Source: Tuctoria greenei
Lineage: Eukaryota; Streptophyta; Magnoliopsida; Poales; Poaceae
Direction of reading: 5' to 3'
DNA length: 64,000 nt
NCBI GenBank assembly: GCA_036927565.1
Contig: JAYESD010000001.1
Coordinates: 267,789,560 to 267,853,559 of the forward strand
Part shown: piece after piece, positions 1-10,262 of the stretch
Numbering within the stretch: position 1 is the stretch's first letter
How the letters are laid out: the number at the start of each line of letters is the position of its first letter
Notes under the pieces: generated by a model
What the model saw: only the letters and a program-made list of their open reading frames with translations
What the model was told of the DNA's origin: nothing
The model's database searches: none
Position numbers and translations under genes: made by a program

Positions 1-2331
1 GCCAATTCTGCTGCCCACTTTGCAATGTTCCCAATAGAGTTGAGACTATGCAAGATCGCACGCAGTGGGTAAGAGGTCACCACCGAGATCTTGTGAGCTT
101 GGAAGTAATGGCAAAGCTTCCTGGAGTCGATGAGAACCACATAGAGCAGCTTGTGCACCTCTAGGTATCGAGTCTTGGCATCATGTAGTACTTCGGTGAT
201 GAAGTACACTGGGCGTTGGACTGTCCAGACCTTCCCGGAGGGGCCCGGAGCTTCCTCCACATCGACCCGGACCCTCCCGGAGGGGTCCGGACCTGCTTCG
301 AAGACCTCCGGGTTCCTGCTAGAGGAACCCGGAGCTTCTGGTGGAGTGACCCAAACCCTCCCGGAGGGGTCCAAGTCTTCTAGGATAACTCTCTGTTGAT
401 CCAAGTTTGGGGGCTGGGACCCAGACTCTCCTTCAGGAACCTCCTGACCCTCCCGGAGGGGTCTGGATTCCTGAGCTTGTGATGGTTCTGGTCTCTCCGC
501 GACCAGTACCATGCTGACAACCTCGTCGGTTGATGAAATGTAAAGTAGTAAGGGCTCACCAGGGTTCGGAGCTACCAGGGTTGGTAGAGTGGTGAGGAGC
601 TGCTTTAGCTCTTGGAACGCTTTTTCTGCTTCTTCATACCATTAAAATGGTCCAGACTTCCTCAATAGCTTGAAGAAGGGTAGCGCCTATTCTGCTAGTC
701 TTGAGATGAACCAGCTAAGGGCGGCTAGACATTTAGTCAGTTTCTGGACATCTTTGATGCGAGTTGGTGGCCGCATCTCCTCAATGGCTTTAATCTTCGC
801 CGGATTTGCCTCTATGCCCCGGTGGTTTACTAGGAAACCAAGAAGCTTTCCGGAGCTAACCCCGAAGATGCACTTGTCTGGGTTCAGCTTCGTGTAGGTG
901 ACTTGCAGCTTGTCGAAGATAGCTTGCAAGGTGTCAAGGAGTGACTCCTTGTCCTTGATCTTGACAACGATGTCATCAACATACACTTCCACTACGTCTC
1001 TGATGAGCTCTCCAAAAGTTTTGTACATAGCTCGTACAAATGTTGAAGCTGCATTCTTGAGACCAAATGGCATGGCAGTATAACAGTACAATCCATCTAC
1101 TGTGATAAAAGAAGTATGTTATTCATCTTTCCTAGACATTCTGATTTGATGGTACCCAGAATATGCGTCTAAGAAACACAGTAATTCACACCCGAAGGTG
1201 GAATCCACTACCTGATCTATTCTAGGTAGTGGGAATGGATCTTTTGGGAATGCCTTATTTAGTGTTGTGTAGTCGATACACATCCGAAGCTTCCCTCCGG
1301 CCTTGGGCACAACGACTGGGTTTGCCAGCCATTTTGGATGGAAGACTTCTCGGATGAATCAAGCTTTGAGCAACTTCTTCACTTCTTGTCGTATGAAGTT
1401 TTGTCGCTCTACGGATTGCTTCCGAGGCTTATGATGTATGGGCCGGGCGTCGGGATAGATATTTAGATTATGCTCGATCACTTCCCTAGGGATCCCAGGC
1501 ATTTGTGACGGTTGCCAGGCAAACATGTCGACATTAGCCCGTAGGAAAGTGATGAGCGCGAGTACCTATTTGTCATTCAGACCTCCCGATATACGGGTGG
1601 TCTGAGCGGCATCGGAATCAATTTGGACGACTTTGACGGGGATGTCAGTGTCGCCGCTTGGTTGCACGCGAGGTGTAGAGGCTGAGCCTCGCTGACGAAT
1701 GCTCGGGGGTTTCGGAGCTTGCTCCTGCCTGGATTCTTCCTCCTGTGCTGTAGCAAGCGCGTGGAGTTCCTCCAAAGCAGTCACTCCGACAGTACAACCT
1801 CCGCGGATCCGGAGAACGCCAACTGGTGTCAGCATCTTTAACACCAGGCAGCCGTAATGAGCAGCAGCCATGAATCTGTACAAGGAGGGCCTGCCAAGAA
1901 TGGCATTGCAGGGCAAGTTGATCTGAGCGACGTCAAAGATCAACTTTTCAGTGCGATAATTCTCTCGAGTCCCGAAGGTCACGGGGAGAGTAATGGCACC
2001 GAGTGGTGTTATGACCCCCGGACCTACTCCAGAGAAAGGTCGGGAGGGGCGAAGATCCGAAGGTCGGAGCTAAAGCTTGACGAAAGCTTTGAAGCTTATG
2101 AGCTTCAACCCCGAACCTCCGTCCACCATTACATGGTGGAGTTGAATGTTGTTGATGGTAGGTGATACCATCAGAGGTAGCTGGCCAGGTCCGATCATGT
2201 TCCGAGGGCAGTCCGAAGCATCAAAAGTGATGGTAGTGTCCATCCACTTTTGATGAGGCTCCGCCCTGGCTGTAGGAGCTACTGAGGCCATGTCCTGCCG
2301 CATTGTCTTAAGGACATGGCGGGAGGTAATG
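1..2331 (-). mobile_element. TatA: Ty3/gypsy Tat/Retand-type element, pol half
   Basis: This is the 3' portion of a minus-strand gypsy element whose 5' portion (gag and 5' LTR) lies at 33265-35834. The two halves were separated by Tekay-B, which left TAATG at 2327-2331 and again at 33260-33264. Reading from 33265 straight to 2331 keeps the same frame, which shows directly that the halves belong together. The element runs out of the window at base 1 within RNase H, so integrase and the 3' LTR are not visible. Lineage is inferred from the DGGS-type protease, the RNase H wording and the PBS and LTR layout, and from the antisense ORF in its relative TatB. Confidence 0.85.
1..2331 (-). pseudogene. 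TatA pol remnant: protease, reverse transcriptase, RNase H
   Basis: In order on the minus strand: an aspartic protease core with VDGGSG (about 2125-2105) and the later ILGRPSL motif (about 1890); a linker; reverse transcriptase with CIDYTTLNKAFPKDPFPLPR (about 1290-1230), FLDAYSGYHQI and the catalytic YVDD box (about 980); then RNase H, in which SRKLCHYFQAH and FITEVL are recognisable (about 210-70). The polymerase would copy the element RNA inside Gag particles. The frame is broken by several stops, for example after SRKDE (about 1119) and after FISRLAE (about 687). The RT catalytic aspartates are intact, but the product cannot be made whole. Integrase lies outside the window. Confidence 0.85.
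231..464. repeat. GC-rich palindromic repeats inside TatA RNase H
   Basis: Four copies of a CTCCCGGAGGGG-type palindrome, often followed by TCCGGA, lie at about 231-250, 271-290, 355-371 and 447-464. They fall in a proline- and glycine-rich insert, about 130 codons long, in the RNase H domain between an LVAERP-like segment and PVYFITEVL. On the minus strand they read as repeated PSGR/PEG-type peptides. The insert interrupts an otherwise normal RNase H fold sequence. Confidence 0.7.
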
Positions 2332-2454
2332 TGTAACACCCTCATTTTCATGCATCATGCCTTGCATACACTCATATACATGTTTAACATTAACCCACAT
2401 AAAGAGGAACAAGTTTAAAATTTATTTGGAACAATACCACACTTAAAACGCAGG

Positions 2455-2790
2455 AAAGTGCGGACTAGTCCAATTTTGCTGAGGACTAGTCTTATTTCTC
2501 TCTGACTAAAAATGGACTTGTTCGTTTTTGCTGCGGACTAGTCCGATTTTTCCTCTGGAAACTTTCGGACTTGTCCGATTTTGTGCGAACTAGTCCAATA
2601 TTCCAAGAATCCTTGAAATATTGCTAAGTCCCTGGACATTTGTGGACTAGTACGGTGTTCCAGCGGACTTGTCCGATTTCTTCTCTGACTAAAGTCGGAC
2701 TTGTCCGATTTTTGGCCAGACTTGTCCGATTTTCACTCTGGACGACTTCGGACTAGTCCGGTCCTTTTCGGACTTGTCCGATATTTCGTG
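2455..2790. repeat. GGACTAGTCC / GGACTTGTCC array in Tekay-B U3
   Basis: About a dozen copies of a ten-base dyad, GGACTAGTCC or GGACTTGTCC, usually followed by GATTTT, occur every 20-35 bases here. One further pair lies at about 3312-3345. The same array is present in the 3' LTR (about 30570-30905). It lies 160-500 bases upstream of the TATA box, so it is placed like an enhancer; that role is inferred. Confidence 0.8.
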
Positions 2791-2948
2791 ACTCCGAATT
2801 GATCTTTTGTTTTACGACTTTTTTCTTGGGTTTCACGCTAAGTGGGACTAGGGACATCGTGCCTAACTCTTTTAGAGCCCATGTGGGACTCTAAACCGGC
2901 CTCTACTCATCTCAAACTCGAAATCCATCTAACCCTAGCCTCCACCTC

Positions 2949-2956
2949 TATATAAA
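2949..2956 (+). promoter_or_regulatory. LTR TATA box of Tekay-B
   Basis: TATATAAA in the context CCTCTATATAAACAACCC, about 617 bases into the LTR. It is followed by a C-rich stretch and a leader starting around 2980. The identical site is at 31065-31072 in the 3' LTR. This is the likely start site region for the genomic RNA. Confidence 0.75.
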
Positions 2957-3792
2957 CAACCCCACCCCTTGGCTTGACATCTATTTGCCACTTTTCCACC
3001 TCACCCAAACCCTAGTTCGTGGAGAGCCACCATCAAGGAGGGAGGAGAAGATCCCAAGCAAGAATAAGAAGAGGAGGAAACGAAAGAGGACCAAGATCTC
3101 CACCAAGCTTTCGTTCTTCATCACCAATTCATCCCCAAGTTCATCACCAACCCTAGATCACCATGATCCAAGTGCTACCTCCAAGTTTCTTGATTCATTG
3201 GAGTTCTAAACACCTAGTATACCTTATATTCTCTTTTCCTTACGTGAATTCAACCCCAAATCTCTGAATTTACGTCGATCTAGAAAACCCTAATATGCTG
3301 ATCTCGTAAAGTGCGGACTTGTCCGGTCCCTAGCGGACTAGTCCGATCTTTCTGGTTAAATTGTGATGAATGAATTCTAAAATTTGATCTAATCAACTCC
3401 AAACCTGTATAAACTTGTTAAAAGCTATTAGAACTAGTTAGTGATCATTAAAAGCAATCTAGTAACAAGTTCTACCTTGCATTTGCATCAATCATGCATA
3501 TCATGTCATATTGAGTAATATTTGTGCACTCTTTGATTGCGTATCTTGTTTTGTATATTTATTGTGTGGATTAGACGGATTTGCGCTAGAGAGTGTCGTG
3601 GAGGATCTACAACACCAACAGTTTAAAGGCTTTGACTCTAATCAACCGCAAGAGCAAGTCAAGTGTCCTTGAAGCATATTGATCCTATTTTAAAATAAAT
3701 GTTTTGTTTGCAAATTGCATGCTTGTGTCAATTTGATGGGAACCCTATGGTAGGAAGTTTACTAGAATTGTTAAACCACCCTTGTCACCTGG

Positions 3793-5219
3793 TGTAAGGA
3801 TCGAATGCCCAAGAGGGGGGGTGAATTGGGCTTCTTTTCAAAAATTAAGGCAATAAAACTTAATTACTAAAAGCCCAATTCTCTAAGCAAACAACCTATG
3901 CATTCAAGTGAATAGTAACTTTGCGATATACGAAATGCATAAGTGTAAGGGAGAGGAAGAGAATGCAAACTCCCGAGGAGACACGAGGATTTATCCCGTG
4001 GTTCGGCAAGATCGTCAAGATCTTCCTACGTCCACGTTGTGGCACCCACCAAAGGGTATAGCCACACCCAAGTCACCGAGACTAGGGATCTTCACTATTC
4101 TTCTCCGTTTGCCAACCTCGGCAAGGTGGAGCTCAAGCCTTGTACAACTTGGATCCTCCGGGCTTCCACAATCGTCTTGGCAAGCTCCGGAAGTCACTCC
4201 CAGTTACAATCACCAAGGGACACTCCCTTACAGCTCTCACTACACTAGAGATTCCAATCACCAAGAATGGAGGCACACAAGCACTATCTCTAGCTAGTTC
4301 TAGCCTATCTCTTTGTGTACAAGTGGTGGAAATGATATGGAAGTGGTAGCTCAATGCCTTGAATGCTTGGTAAGGTGTAGAGTAAGTCTGGGCTTCAAGT
4401 CTTTTCGAATAGACTGGTTGAAGGGGTATAAATAGTGAGCCTTCACGAAATAGCCATTGGAAAAGTAGGCTGACATCACTGTTCTGCGAACACCGGATGA
4501 TCCGATGTCTCCCCTTCAGTTATCATCGGTCAAATCCAAATTAGCTGATGTCATTGTGTCAAATATGACCATTGTTAGACCGATGTTGCACTTGTCTTCT
4601 CATCGGATGATCCGGTGGCACTTCCTCCAGAATTGGTTCAAACTTGATGCTTACTGGAGTAATTGACCGATGTGTTCAAAGTTTGTACATCGGATGATCC
4701 GGTGCTACACTTGGTCCAAGGATATTGCTTACTGTACTGATGGACCGATGTAACATTGCCTTTAACATCGGATGATCCGGTGAGTACTTTGTTCTGAGGT
4801 CTTCTTCTTCTGCTGAATCAACTCGACCGATGTGTTGTTCTCTGGAAACATCGGTTGATCTGGTGAGTTGATTTTGTTTGCCTCGAGTTGTTCTAAGTGA
4901 TTCTTTTGTATCTTGTTCGATTGACCTCTTAGACATTTGTTGGAAATATACTTCTCATGACTTTCAAGTATTGAGTGTTGTCAATTATGGTTGAATGACT
5001 TTGACATATGAGCTTTTACTTCTAGTCTTCATAACATTGATTGATCTCATAAAATGATTGTTTAGGAGTCTCCAATGATCAGTAGTTGATGTTCATATTC
5101 ATATAGATTTCATTTGATCGAGTGATATGGGAGACCTTGCATCTACAAATTCATTAGTAAAATCCAATGGTTGTCATTAATCACTGAAACCATACCTCAT
5201 GGGGGCCCAGATGCTTTCA
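3793..5219 (-). repeat. C1 3' LTR (with palindromic array)
   Basis: This LTR of 1427 bases pairs with 12449-13874. In element orientation it begins TGAAAGCATC at 5219 and ends with TTACA at 3793. Between about 4490 and 4870 it carries five or six CATCGGATGATCCGGTG-type palindromes alternating with GACCGATG half sites. The TATA-like segment lies about 50 bases further on (4428-4436, minus). This arrangement matches the D LTR. Confidence 0.92.
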
Positions 5220-5592
5220 ATCTCCCCCTTTTTGGTGATTGATGACAACACAACAAGTGAAGCATAATAGTAATGAATTTGATAGTACAATACTCAAGAA
5301 GATATGCAATGAGTACAAGATATGGCATTTTAAACTTGAAGACTCAAAAGAGATTAATAACGCGAAAGCTCAATCGATCAATAACTCAAGAGAATAAGTG
5401 GCACATGAATACTCAATGAGACAAGAATACTCAATGAATAACAAATGAGTAGCAAAAAAACAAAACATATATATAGAGATTCTGACTCCCCCTGCAGCTA
5501 GGACTCCCCCTGAGACTGAGCTAACCTCCCCCTGACTCTCTCTAACTCTTCTCCCCCTTTGGCATCAAGACACCAAAAAGGAATCCGAGTAC
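5220..5592 (-). other. C1 polypurine tract and 3' untranslated stretch
   Basis: Directly inside the 3' LTR the minus strand reads AAAAAGGGGGAGA (5221-5233), the expected primer for plus-strand DNA synthesis. The rest, to the stop of the extra ORF at 5593, is AT-rich and holds short repeated runs of TCCCCCT (plus-strand 5485-5560), which resemble weaker copies of the purine tract. The matching stretch in D is 63263-63616. No gene is seen. Confidence 0.75.
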
Positions 5593-7770
5593 CTAAGAAT
5601 CCTGAGTGCTCGGAGCGATGATGAACTGGTCACCGTCGGGGGTGCTGTCGTCGGAGCTGCTGCCTGCTGCTGCGGCTGAGGCTGGAGTAGAAGTGGAGGG
5701 AGCTGTAGGAGCCGTAGGAGCCGCTGTCGGTGCCTGCTGAGTCGGAGCTACTGGCAACAAGGCACTGACAACAGATGCCGGCGTCTGCTGGAACAACGTC
5801 GTAGCCGGCAGAGGAGAGTGGATCGGTGCGCCTGGAGCAAGCAGTGGAGACATGCTGATCATCAGCATCGGCGTGGTCGGCACGGGAGCTGCAGCTGGAG
5901 CAAGGACAGGCGGGGGTGGAGCAAAGCCTGGCAGCTGCGACGGCAGGGCAATCCCGGTCTGGGTGTAGAGGTTGGTGATCAACTCCAGGATGCCCATCAT
6001 CGCCTGTTGCGTCTGCTGCTGCTGGTCGAGGGAGCACTGATGCATCTGATCTATCAGCCCAGTCAGCCTGTCTGTGTCCTCTCGCCTCTTACGGGCGATT
6101 TGGCGCTGCATCTCCTGCTGCTGCTGCTGGAGTTCTAAGAGACGCGCGGCCTGCTTAGCTCGGGCCTGCTCAGCTGCAAGCCGGTCCAGCCGCTGCTGCT
6201 CAACCATCTGCTAGAGGAGGGAGGTGAGCTCGGATGGCTGAGAGACCTGCGCCTCTGACACGGGAGGTGGAGTAGGAGGTGGCACAGTCGAGCCTCCAAC
6301 CTCCGCGTCGTGCTGCCTGGGTGAGGGAGGAGGTGGGAAGTACTCCTCAACGCTGTCATCCGTGTCACTCTCGGACCAAATGTGCTGAAGGTCCTCACCC
6401 TGAGCCTCTGCCTGAGCCAGCCTCTCGTCTTCCTTCTCCAGGTCAGACCAGTCTTCCTTAGATAGACGAGCACGGACCTGACGCTCAACTGGATGGCCAA
6501 GGCGGCGGTCTCCAGGAGCTGGAGCACGGTAGTGGCTGAACCGTGTGACACTCTCATCAGTGAGACTGTCACGCACGACGGACCCCTCAGGAGCAACCAT
6601 GTAGAGCAAGTAGCTGATCCAGTGTCCAAACACAAGCTGCCTCATCATGCCAGCTCCATCTGTGATCACATCCTCCATCTCACATATGAGGATGTCCACA
6701 ATATCGAACTCCGTCCCGTTCATGATGTAGAACAGGAGGGTCTACTACAGGCTGGTGAACCCCTCTAGGTATCCGGACCTCGGCAAAAGTGTGCGGCACA
6801 AGGCAAGGTGCACTGTGCATGCAACTGGAGTCAGCAGTGCCGGTACCCTCGGCTGGTCTGGAGAGAAAGACGGTGCAAACAGAGAGCGTATCTCCTCCAG
6901 TGGTGGTGCCACTCCTCCAGTGAGCAGCCTCCTCGGCGGGTCTACCTGTCCATACACTCTCTCGTGCAGGCAAGTGTCGTGGAGATCCACTCCTAGCAGC
7001 TATGCCAAAGTCTGTCTCGTCAAGTGATGGTGCTGGCCCATGAACATGAAGTCTATAGATCTGCGGCCCTCAAAGACGTAGAGGGTAGCGTAGAATACGT
7101 GGACCCAGTCCACGTAGGCACTCCTCTCGTAGGACATCAGCTCCACCAGCCCTCTATACCTCTCAAAGTAGGGGCGTATCTCTGTCTCGGCTGCCAGGGC
7201 AAGCTGATCCCAATCCAGAAAGTTGTGCTGGAAGAGCTTATGGCCTCGGCGTCTATAGGTATCGTATAGCGACGCCTATGTCAAGGTCCAAAAGCGGCTG
7301 TCCACAAGTGCCTCTCTGGGCTGCGGGAACCACTCCTCAAGCAAAACGCTCCATCTGAGTCTTCTGAGCTGCTTGGCCTTCATCTTCCTGTAATCTGTCA
7401 ACCGGACAACTTCACCAACACGGACGTTGGTGTCCATCTCGTAGATGGCTCTCTGGGCCGCCCTGTCCTCTCGAAGATCGGCAGCTGATGGTCTCGAACG
7501 TGGCACTGCCGCGGAATGACCCCCAGGGGTCCTGGCTGAGCGCCGGCGAACAAGTGGCACTTCCGGCTCTTCTTCTTCCTCGGACTCATCCGGCATGGGA
7601 GGCTTCCTCGTACGAGCCTCGCGGATCCTCAATGACCCTCCTCGGCCACGCTCTCGCTCCTCGGCGGCGCAAGCGGCCATCAAAGCCATCTTTTCCTCCT
7701 TCGACAACTTTTGCTTCTTTGCGGCCGGCTCCGCAATGGCCTTGCCCTTTCCCTTCTTGTCACAAGCCAT
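5593..7770 (-). pseudogene. Extra 3' ORF (ORF3, env-like position) of C1, nonsense-mutated
   Basis: An open frame of about 725 codons starts at ATG 7770 (MACDKKGKGKA) and stays in one frame to 5593. It is interrupted only by stops at 7276-7278, 7000-7002, 6742-6747 (two in a row) and 6211-6213. The product would have a basic, lysine-rich N-terminus with an NLS-like run, a globular middle of about 300 residues, an acidic and proline-rich linker (YFPPPPSPRQHD), a glutamine-rich coiled coil (about 6200-6010) and a Pro/Ala/Thr-rich tail. The middle part resembles, from memory, the 'putative plant transposon protein' domain seen in plant retroelements. Its position downstream of RNase H is that of the env-like gene of Sireviruses. 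No signal peptide or clear membrane segment is visible, so an envelope role is doubtful. Confidence 0.7.
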
Positions 7771-8199
7771 TGAGATGAGGCAAGTGACAATGCGCGTGAA
7801 TGAAGTCAACGATGTCAAGCGCACGGAACGGCGACATGAAGATCGTCGCTGCCGGAAACCCTAGCGGCGTAGTGGCAGCCGTAGAGGGAGGCACCACGGC
7901 GACGCAAAGGGCGATGGTGCGGCTGTGCTTGGGGCGGCTGCGGTGGTGCACGGGAGGCGGCGGTCGGCGGCGCTTGGGTGGAGCGGCTGCGGCGGTGGAG
8001 GGGAGCGGCGGTGGCGCTGGAGGAAGCGGCGGCGGTAGCGCTGCTGCGGTGGTGCGGCGGCGGCCGGAGGCGGTGGCGGTCAGAGGGCGGCGGCGGCAGG
8101 GCGAGCGGAGCGACGGCGGCGGAGGTGAGCGAGCGTCAGGGTCGAGGAGAGAGAAAGGAGGGAGGCGAAGGGGCGTTTAAAAGGTGGGTCCCAAACCCT

Positions 8200-8490
8200 A
8201 GCTTAAAATTTAACACCGGATGGACCGACGTTAAAAGATAGGAGCATCGGTCGAATGGCACAGTAAGGGTATTCAAAAAGGTACCATTGACACCGGATGG
8301 ACCGACGTGGAAGGGAATAGCATCGGTGGATTTCAGCACAGTTCCAGAAATGTGAACATCGGATGCACCGATGTTTCACAGAATGAACTCGTCGGTTGAT
8401 TTGTGTTACTGACTGAACTGGCTCTTGGTCTTTGAACACCAACTGATCCGATGATGGTCTGGCCTAAGCATCGGATAATCCGATGACTAC
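8200..8490 (-). promoter_or_regulatory. Palindromic motif array and promoter-like segment before C1 ORF3
   Basis: Motifs of the form CATCGGATNNNCCGATG and CACCGGATGGACCGACG recur here six or so times, the same family as in the LTR. On the minus strand they are followed by TTTTAAAC (about 8176-8183), then a CT-rich leader and GCC repeats up to the ORF3 start at 7770. D has the same layout at 60411-61101. I infer a separate promoter for ORF3. Confidence 0.5.
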
Positions 8491-9099
8491 AAAACAACAA
8501 AATCCCATATATGTCCTTTGACCAAACACACAAACAATGAGAAACACACGTCTCAGGACTTTTTGGGCAACCCCTTACCCCTCAAAAGTGCTAATTTGCC
8601 AATAACTTGGCTAAGCCTTAAAGCGAATAGAACACTGAAGAAAATAGGGAGGAAATTATCCAAATAAAATGTAAGGCCCATGCTTTGTGAGCTAGAGGAT
8701 GAAGCCTTCTATCTCTTAAAAGCATGTTCCTTTAGGCATTAACGCACCTAACAATTTGTTCTTCCCACATCATATGAGTTGAGATATTGCATTTCAAACA
8801 ATTCTCTTTCTCATGAGGTGGGTTCCCCTTTGTGACAATCTACCGTATGCAATGCCAAACAATTTATAATGCAAGGAATTTAAATATGAGTGCAAGTCTA
8901 TATGGCAGGAATCATGCAAGACATAAAGTAAATCTATCTTACCAAATTTGAACCTTTCAAAGGCTTCTTCAGGGAGAGCCACTCTCCAAGCCTTGGGAAA
9001 ACCCAAAATAACCTCCATCCCAAGATAACCCTTGCTCACCCCTATCCTTTGAAAGTTAGACAAGACCTATATGAGATGCATTCTTACATGGCAACTTAC
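8491..9099 (-). other. C1 spacer between RNase H and ORF3 array
   Basis: Non-coding spacer that aligns by eye with D 60014-60410 but is somewhat longer. Short frames occur but none is shared intact with D. Nothing else is recognised. Confidence 0.6.
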
Positions 9100-10256
9100 A
9101 TGACGTTCGATGCATCTAGCACATTTAACTCACTCCTTAGCTTAGAAAAAGTTTTCTCATCTAGTGGTTTAGTGAAGATATCTGCCAATTATTCTTTGGA
9201 CCTAACACCTCGCAATGAGATGTCCCCCTTAGCTTCATAGTCCCTCAAGAAATGATGGCAAATATCAATGTGCTTAGTGCAGGAGTGTTGAACGGGGTTT
9301 TTAGCTATCTTAACTGCACTTCCATTGTCACAAAGGAGAGGCACACAACCAAGTTTAATACCAAAGTCCAAAAGGGTTTGCTTCATATAAAGATTTTTGC
9401 ACCTTTAGGGTACTACAAGCCCACACTAGGGGTATGCTTAAGATACCTAAGTATCCTAAAGACCGCCTTCCGATGCGATTCTTTAGGTGTCGCTTGAAAG
9501 CGAGCACAGAAGCATACAGTAAACATGATATCGGGCCTAGATGCGGTAAGATAAAGCAATGATCCAATCATAGAACGGTAGTTGGATTGATCAATAGGTT
9601 TACCGTCCTTGTCCGCGTCGAGATGACAATTTGTTGCCATTGGAGTGCTTCTTGATCTACAATCTCCCATCTCAAATTTCTTCAAGAGGTCCTTGGTATA
9701 ATTTTCTTGATAGACGAAGGTCCCCTCTTGAAGTTGCTTGATTTGAAATCCAAGGAAGAAGTTGAGCTCTCCAATCATTGACATCTCGAATTCCCTAGAC
9801 ATCATTTTTCCAAACTCATGGCTAAGAGCTTCGTTAGTTGAACCAAAAAGATATCATCGACATAAATTTGACAAATAAATAATTCTCCGTCGATTTGTAG
9901 ATGTTGGAACTTGAAGCTCCCCCTTGATCATGGCTCTTCTCAACTTTAGGCTTGTCACAACAACATCATTCTTTCTAAAGGTGCACGTTAGCCCAAGATT
10001 ACAAAATTTGTGCAATAGAAAACAAATTGAAACTAAGTGTCTTAACATGCAACATATTTGAAAATATAAACCATGTGAAAAATACAATCTTACGCAACCG
10101 AATTACCTTACCCTTAGAATTATCACCAAAAGTGACTTGATCATGATTGTCGGGGGTCCTCTATGGAGGTGAACATACCATTTGTTGCCGGTCATGTGTT
10201 GAGTGCACCCGCTGTCGAGTACCCAATGCTTTCCACCGGCTTTGTAGTTCACCTAC
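9100..10256 (-). pseudogene. C1 pol remnant with three internal deletions
   Basis: Starting near 10252 the minus strand reads the protease start (HWVLDSGCTQHMTG). It runs to LGLTCTFRKNDVVV, then jumps to the region after integrase (SLKLRRAMIKGELQVPT), then jumps again to the RT end that includes the ICQIYVDDI equivalent (about 9890). The thumb segment MMSREFEMSMIGELNFFLG (9805 onward) follows. A third jump at about 9395 joins KVQK to the RNase H part LYEANPF, and the C-terminal DNGSAVKIAKNP and KHIDICHHFLRD follow (9320-9200). Compared with D, the integrase, most of RT and the first RNase H half are gone. The protein cannot act. Confidence 0.85.
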
Positions 10257-10262
10257 ATGAAT

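Larger units (their letters stand above)
2332..3792 (+). repeat. Tekay-B 5' LTR, first part (U3, promoter, leader)
   Basis: This first half of the LTR is cut off by C1 at 3792. It can be followed base by base in the 3' LTR from 30449 to about 31910. It holds an array of short dyad repeats, a TATA box at 2949-2956 and the start of the transcribed leader. The leader contains an open frame of 74 codons from 2985 that recurs at 31101. Base CCTGG at 3788-3792 is repeated at 13875-13879 on the far side of C1. Confidence 0.93.

Noticed and set aside
4015..4354. Overlapping open frames in the C1 and D LTRs (repeated at 12670-13004 and 51427-51710)
   Set aside because: They recur only because LTRs are repeated; frames on both strands are equally open and none has a known domain.
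5630..6138. Open frames in other registers across the ORF3 tail
   Set aside because: They are shadows of the Gln/Pro/Ala-rich coding frame.
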